Assembly: GCA_003988855.1 (NCBI GenBank)
Contig: QYAI01000280.1
Span: 1 to 12,287, forward strand
Length of the DNA: 12,287 bases
Source: Arachnopeziza araneosa
Lineage: Eukaryota; Ascomycota; Leotiomycetes; Helotiales; Arachnopezizaceae
Direction: 5' to 3'
The notes beneath the pieces were generated by a model. The model ran no database searches and was not told where the DNA came from. It worked only from the letters and a program-made list of their open reading frames with translations. Shown piece by piece: positions 8,978-12,287 of the stretch (position 1 is the first letter of the stretch; each line of letters starts with the position of its first letter). The position numbers were made by a program, and so were the translations under genes.

Positions 8978-9657
8978 CTATGTACTAGTAGCAACTTTTT
9001 CTTTAGCTTTATTACTACTTTTAAGCTTATACGAAGCTTTAACTTTATCTTTCTTTGCTACTACTTTTTTACTTTTCTTACTACGAGCAAAGCTTCTAGC
9101 AGCAGCAACACTACTTAAACTGCTTTTAGCGACTAAATTAAAAACAACTTAAACTTAATTACGAATAGTTCGAACTAACGCGCTTACACTGCTAACTTTA
9201 TCGCTAATACTCTAATATAATTAGCAGCGAAACTAATTCGAACTTATTAACTTACGTTAACTAAGCTGCGCAAAGCTCGAGTTTTCTTTAGCAAAGCGAA
9301 CTGCAGCTCTAAAACAGTCTTAAGTGCTTTAGAAGCAGCAACTAGAATAATATTATTTATAGTAGCAGCAGCTGCTATAATCTTCTTTGCACTAGTTGCT
9401 TGTCTTAAGCTCGTGTATTCTTTATTGCAAAACTAAAGAATCTACTAAATTAATTAACTATAAATTAACTCGAATGCGATTTAGAAGATTACTAAAACAC
9501 AAACAGCATTCTGACTAGTGCAATACGAACACTTCTTCGACTTCGAATTGTTAAAAGAACAAGCGTGCGTACTGTTTTTTTTTAATTAACGTAGACACTA
9601 AACGCAAAAGCGACAGTAAGCAGCACTTAGAGCACTAGCAAAAACAAGAAGAAGCAT
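8978..9657 (-). pseudogene. Antisense Cys-rich reading frame between pol and 3' LTR
   Basis: On the minus strand an ATG (9657-9655) opens a frame with few stops. It encodes a Cys cluster (9615-9499): C-x2-C-x2-C-x11-C-x9-C-x2-C-x6-C, ending CSYCTSQNAVC. It continues through an Ala/Leu-rich helical part (about 9400-9210, for example AASKALKTVLELQFALLKK). Another minus frame then takes over and gives a Lys/Ser-rich tail (ARSKKSKKVVAKKDKVK, about 9090-9040), with a stop at 8980-8978. A frame change near 9200 (indel or intron) is inferred. The Cys pattern suggests zinc binding, but the spacing is not a standard Zn2Cys6. The end lies 68 bases from the pol stop, so the two genes would converge. I do not know its function; similar Cys-rich frames exist in fungal genomes as far as I recall. 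Chance openness of the minus strand is the alternative. Confidence 0.5.
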
Positions 9658-9974
9658 GTTCTAAGTTTCGTTAGCAAGCTAAAACTACTTCGAATAAGCT
9701 TATAGCTTACTAGAAATAAACACGAATTTTAAAAGAAAAAATTCTAGAAGAATTAGAATAAGATTTAAAGCTAAATTTTTTATAGACTAAATAAAAGCAA
9801 AGAATACTACGAATAGCTTCGCAGTAGTTAACGTTGTTGTTTGATCTAGAAAGAAAAGCTCGTAAGATAAAGTTTTGTTTGCTTAAAAGAAAAAAATAGC
9901 AGCTTAAAGCAAAAAATTAAAGTAAATAAAAACACACTCTAGAGCTAATTAGCTTAGAAGCAAGCTTTTGTTTC
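9658..9974. other. Spacer upstream of the antisense frame
   Basis: About 320 bases between the antisense ATG and the purine tract. Plus-strand frame 3 here gives a charged, Lys/Glu/Gln-rich translation (RILKEKILEELE, LLFDLERKARKIK), broken by about ten stops. Several of those stops follow a purine, which argues against mutated Gln codons. If copy B has the antisense gene, this is where its promoter would lie. I see no clear signal. Confidence 0.35.
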
Positions 9975-9986
9975 AAGAAAAGAAGA
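9975..9986 (+). promoter_or_regulatory. Polypurine tract
   Basis: AAGAAAAGAAGA, twelve purines ending exactly at the first base of the 3' LTR (TG at 9987). This is the expected position of the primer for plus-strand DNA synthesis in LTR retrotransposons. Confidence 0.8.
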
Positions 9987-10255
9987 TGTAAGAACTCGCA
10001 TTAGTTCTAACTACGTGCTGCTTACGTAATAACTTCTGAATAGGTTTAGAGTAAACTTAGAATAAAACTAGCTTAGAAGAAGTTAGAAGACTTACTTTTA
10101 TTTTATTGTACATAGCTTTCTTTCAGAGAAAGTTTTTTCTTTTCTTAACTTTTTTTTTTCTTTCGTAGCTAGCCTATAAGTAAGAACATATTCAGACTAC
10201 ATTCGAGGTACTTTCATATACTTCTCGCAGCAGTGTTTGTGCTTGTGCCGTTACA
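9987..10255 (+). repeat. 3' LTR of copy B
   Basis: Same length as the 5' LTR and alignable without gaps. It carries about 22 C-to-T or G-to-A changes relative to the 5' LTR, while about 5 sites are changed only in the 5' LTR. At a few sites an ancestral CC (or GG) lost its first C in one LTR and its second in the other, so the two LTRs were mutated independently. Confidence 0.96.
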
Positions 10256-10260
10256 CTATT
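10256..10260. repeat. Target site duplication CTATT, right copy
   Basis: Exact repeat of 2841-2845. It re-supplies the last bases of the DNA transposon's right terminus before copy A resumes at 10261. Confidence 0.95.
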
Positions 10261-12287
10261 AAAATAAACAAGTTACTTAGCAAAATATTAAAAGCTAAAA
10301 AGTTTACTAAACTTAATATTTGCTAAGCTTTTTATTAAATTTAAATAAACTTTAAGTTAAAAAAGCTTATTACTTTTTACATAAAGTACAAACTATACAA
10401 GTGTAAAGTGTTACTATTCGAACTATGTAACAGCTTAGTTACATATTAAAAATACATAAATAATGTACTTTATAATTACTTAGATAACTTTTGCATAGCT
10501 TATTTAAACAATATATTAATTTATTTTAAAGATTTACTTAAATATAAAATATATATTAAAAAAGTTTTAAATTACTTTTAAAAAGCAAGTTTTTAAGCTA
10601 ATATTAAAAAGTGTAAGTTTAGTGTAAAAAAAACTAAATACTTTAGCTATATTTTTACTACTAAAAAATTAAAAATTAACTTTAACAAAGTTAAATTTTT
10701 TTAAAACTAAATTTAACTTACTATTATTACTAAAGTTAAGTTATACTTAAGATTTTGTAAATTTTACTAGTAGTTTATTAAAAACTTTAAGTTAGTTGCA
10801 AAACTTTTTAATGTACTTACTAAGCTTTTAGCACTATTTTAGTAAACAAATAAATGTAAAACAGTATTTAAATTTTTATACTAATAACTTTTTAACATTT
10901 AAGCTATATACTACTTTAACTTTACTTTGCTTATAAAATTAAAAACAAATTCTTTAAACAAAGTAATTGCAAAAATATTTTTTTAATAATATATAAATAG
11001 CTTATAGTACTTTATTAAATTTTACTTTTATTTTTTAGTTAAATATAAAACTAACTAAAAAATTTATAATAAAAAACTATTTACTATAGTAAAAGCATTT
11101 AAAAAGTAAAAACTTAAGTTTATATTTTTTTAGCACTATATTAACATATATTTAAACTACTAATTTTTAAAGTACTTTATAACTACGAAATTGCTTACTA
11201 CTAAGTAAATATGCTAAATAAAATTTTTATTTAACTTTAATTTTAAAATTGTTTTTACTATTAGTAAAAACAATTAAAAAGCAAATATACTAAGTTAAAA
11301 AAAGCAAAACTTAGTAGTTTAAAAACTTATTAAAAAAAACAGCAAGTTTTGCATTTTACTTAAACTAAATTAATTAAACTTTTAAATTAACGCTAAAATA
11401 AGTTAAAACTTTATTTTTTTAATTTTATTATTTTTACTATTTTTAATTTTTACTTTAACTATAATAAAACTTTTTATAAAAAATTTAAACTTAATACGAA
11501 ACTTACGTAAAAACAACTTAAAAGCTTTTTAAACTATTAAAGCTAACTTGCTAGCTAGCTATATACTTTTTAAAAGTTTATTGCTATTTAAAAAAAAGTT
11601 TTGCGTTTAATAAAATATTTTACTATATATAACACTTATTAGTAAAGTTTATAACTAAGTATTTAGTACTTACTTTAGTGCTTTAAAAACTTACTAGTTA
11701 CTAGCACTAAAATACTACTAGTACAAAATAAGTTTAAACTACAAAAAGTACGTAAATAACTATAAATTATGTTAATACTTTTATATTATATTTTCGAAAT
11801 AGCAAAGCTAGTTATATTTTTTTTTTATTTTTGCTTATTTTATATAATACTTATATATAGATTTTAAAGAATTTTTACTTAATAAGTATAGTTATAATTT
11901 TATACTAGTGTTTATTAATTAACTTAAAAAAAATTTAATTACTATTTTTTATTATAAAAATATTAATGCTAAAAGCTTAGCTATGTTATTTATTTAGTAA
12001 ATATACTAGTTCGAACACACTTTAAAGTTAATTATATTTAATAAAAAACTTTAGTTTTTTTTTTTTTTTAAAACAAGTTTTATAAAATTATTAGTGTTAA
12101 GCTTAAATTATTTACTACTTACTACAAACAAACTAATAAACAAACAAAAATTATAAACTAGTATATTAATTAAAAGCTAAAGCTTTTTGTAAGCTACTAT
12201 TAAAACAACTAAAGCAAACTAATACTAATAATAAACTAAGTACAAATAACTTTTTTTTACTTTTTAATTAGTATAGCTTTGTATAAG
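10261..12287 (+). pseudogene. Ty3/Gypsy pol remnant, copy A right part (RT, RNase H, IN)
   Basis: Aligns to 6171-8198 of copy B with only a single-base net length change, which I place in the T run near 12055-12070. It covers the second half of RT, RNase H, the integrase zinc region and the catalytic core. RT starts in frame 1. It is much more mutated than copy B: YLDD is YLNN (10507-10512), the second integrase Asp is Asn (12040-12042) and the catalytic Glu is Lys (12147-12149), while the first integrase Asp (11860-11862) remains. TC and GA dinucleotides are almost gone; in 10261-10860 I count 1 TC and 4 GA. The window ends inside the element, at a point equivalent to the stretch after the integrase core. 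Confidence 0.93.

Larger units (their letters stand above)
2846..10255 (+). mobile_element. Complete Ty3/Gypsy chromovirus LTR retrotransposon (copy B)
   Basis: A structurally complete element of 7,410 bp with LTRs of equal length (269 bp, TG at the start and CA at the end) and a perfect 5-bp target duplication. Order: 5' LTR, leader, gag in frame 1, pol in frame 3 (protease, RT, RNase H, integrase, chromodomain), an opposite-strand Cys-rich frame, purine tract, 3' LTR. RT before integrase is the Ty3/Gypsy order and the C-terminal chromodomain marks a chromovirus. All frames carry stops consistent with C-to-T mutation, so it is non-autonomous as seen. RT and integrase catalytic codons survive while the protease active site is lost. 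Copy A, into which it is indirectly nested, belongs to the same family. Confidence 0.95.

Noticed and set aside
9540..9900. A plus-strand gene in frame 3 after pol
   Set aside because: The translation is charged and superficially protein-like. However, stops are frequent, often follow purines, and the minus strand over 9480-9660 gives a better Cys-rich motif. It is kept as a spacer note only.
1..12287. Mitochondrial DNA, suggested by the very high AT content
   Set aside because: The sequence consists of nuclear-type Gypsy and pogo elements with RIP transitions. There are no mitochondrial genes or tRNAs, and UGA is not needed as Trp to read the frames.

Overview
The window is a stack of nested, decayed transposable elements from what is most likely a filamentous ascomycete. 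It is very AT-rich and holds no host gene, rRNA or tRNA that I can see. Nearly all divergence between repeated copies is C-to-T or G-to-A, as in repeat-induced point mutation (RIP). Genus and species cannot be told from the sequence.

Three layers are present. (1) The oldest is a Ty3/Gypsy retrotransposon, copy A, cut off at both window edges. Its reverse transcriptase (RT) region occupies 1-495 and resumes at 10261, running through RNase H and integrase to 12287. (2) A Fot1/pogo-type DNA transposon (about 495-2844) with terminal inverted repeats of about 80 bp sits inside copy A. It carries one long transposase reading frame broken by stops. (3) A complete LTR retrotransposon of the same family as copy A, copy B (2846-10255, 7,410 bp), landed at the right tip of the DNA transposon. 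It has 269-bp LTRs (2846-3114 and 9987-10255) and a perfect 5-bp target duplication, CTATT (2841-2845 and 10256-10260).

Copy B is laid out as 5' LTR, leader with a possible self-priming site, gag (frame 1, CCHC knuckle), pol (frame 3: protease, RT, RNase H, integrase, chromodomain), a Cys-rich reading frame on the opposite strand, a purine tract and the 3' LTR. The chromodomain places it among the chromoviruses. All reading frames carry many stops, so nothing here should be functional as it stands.

Points most worth attention: every difference I can align between the two LTRs is a transition at a cytosine preceded by a pyrimidine (YpC), not the simple CpA rule usually quoted for RIP; a Cys-rich antisense frame lies between pol and the 3' LTR; a 13-nt complementarity links the primer-binding position to the LTR interior, as in Tf1-type self-priming; and a T10 run sits at the gag/pol frame change.
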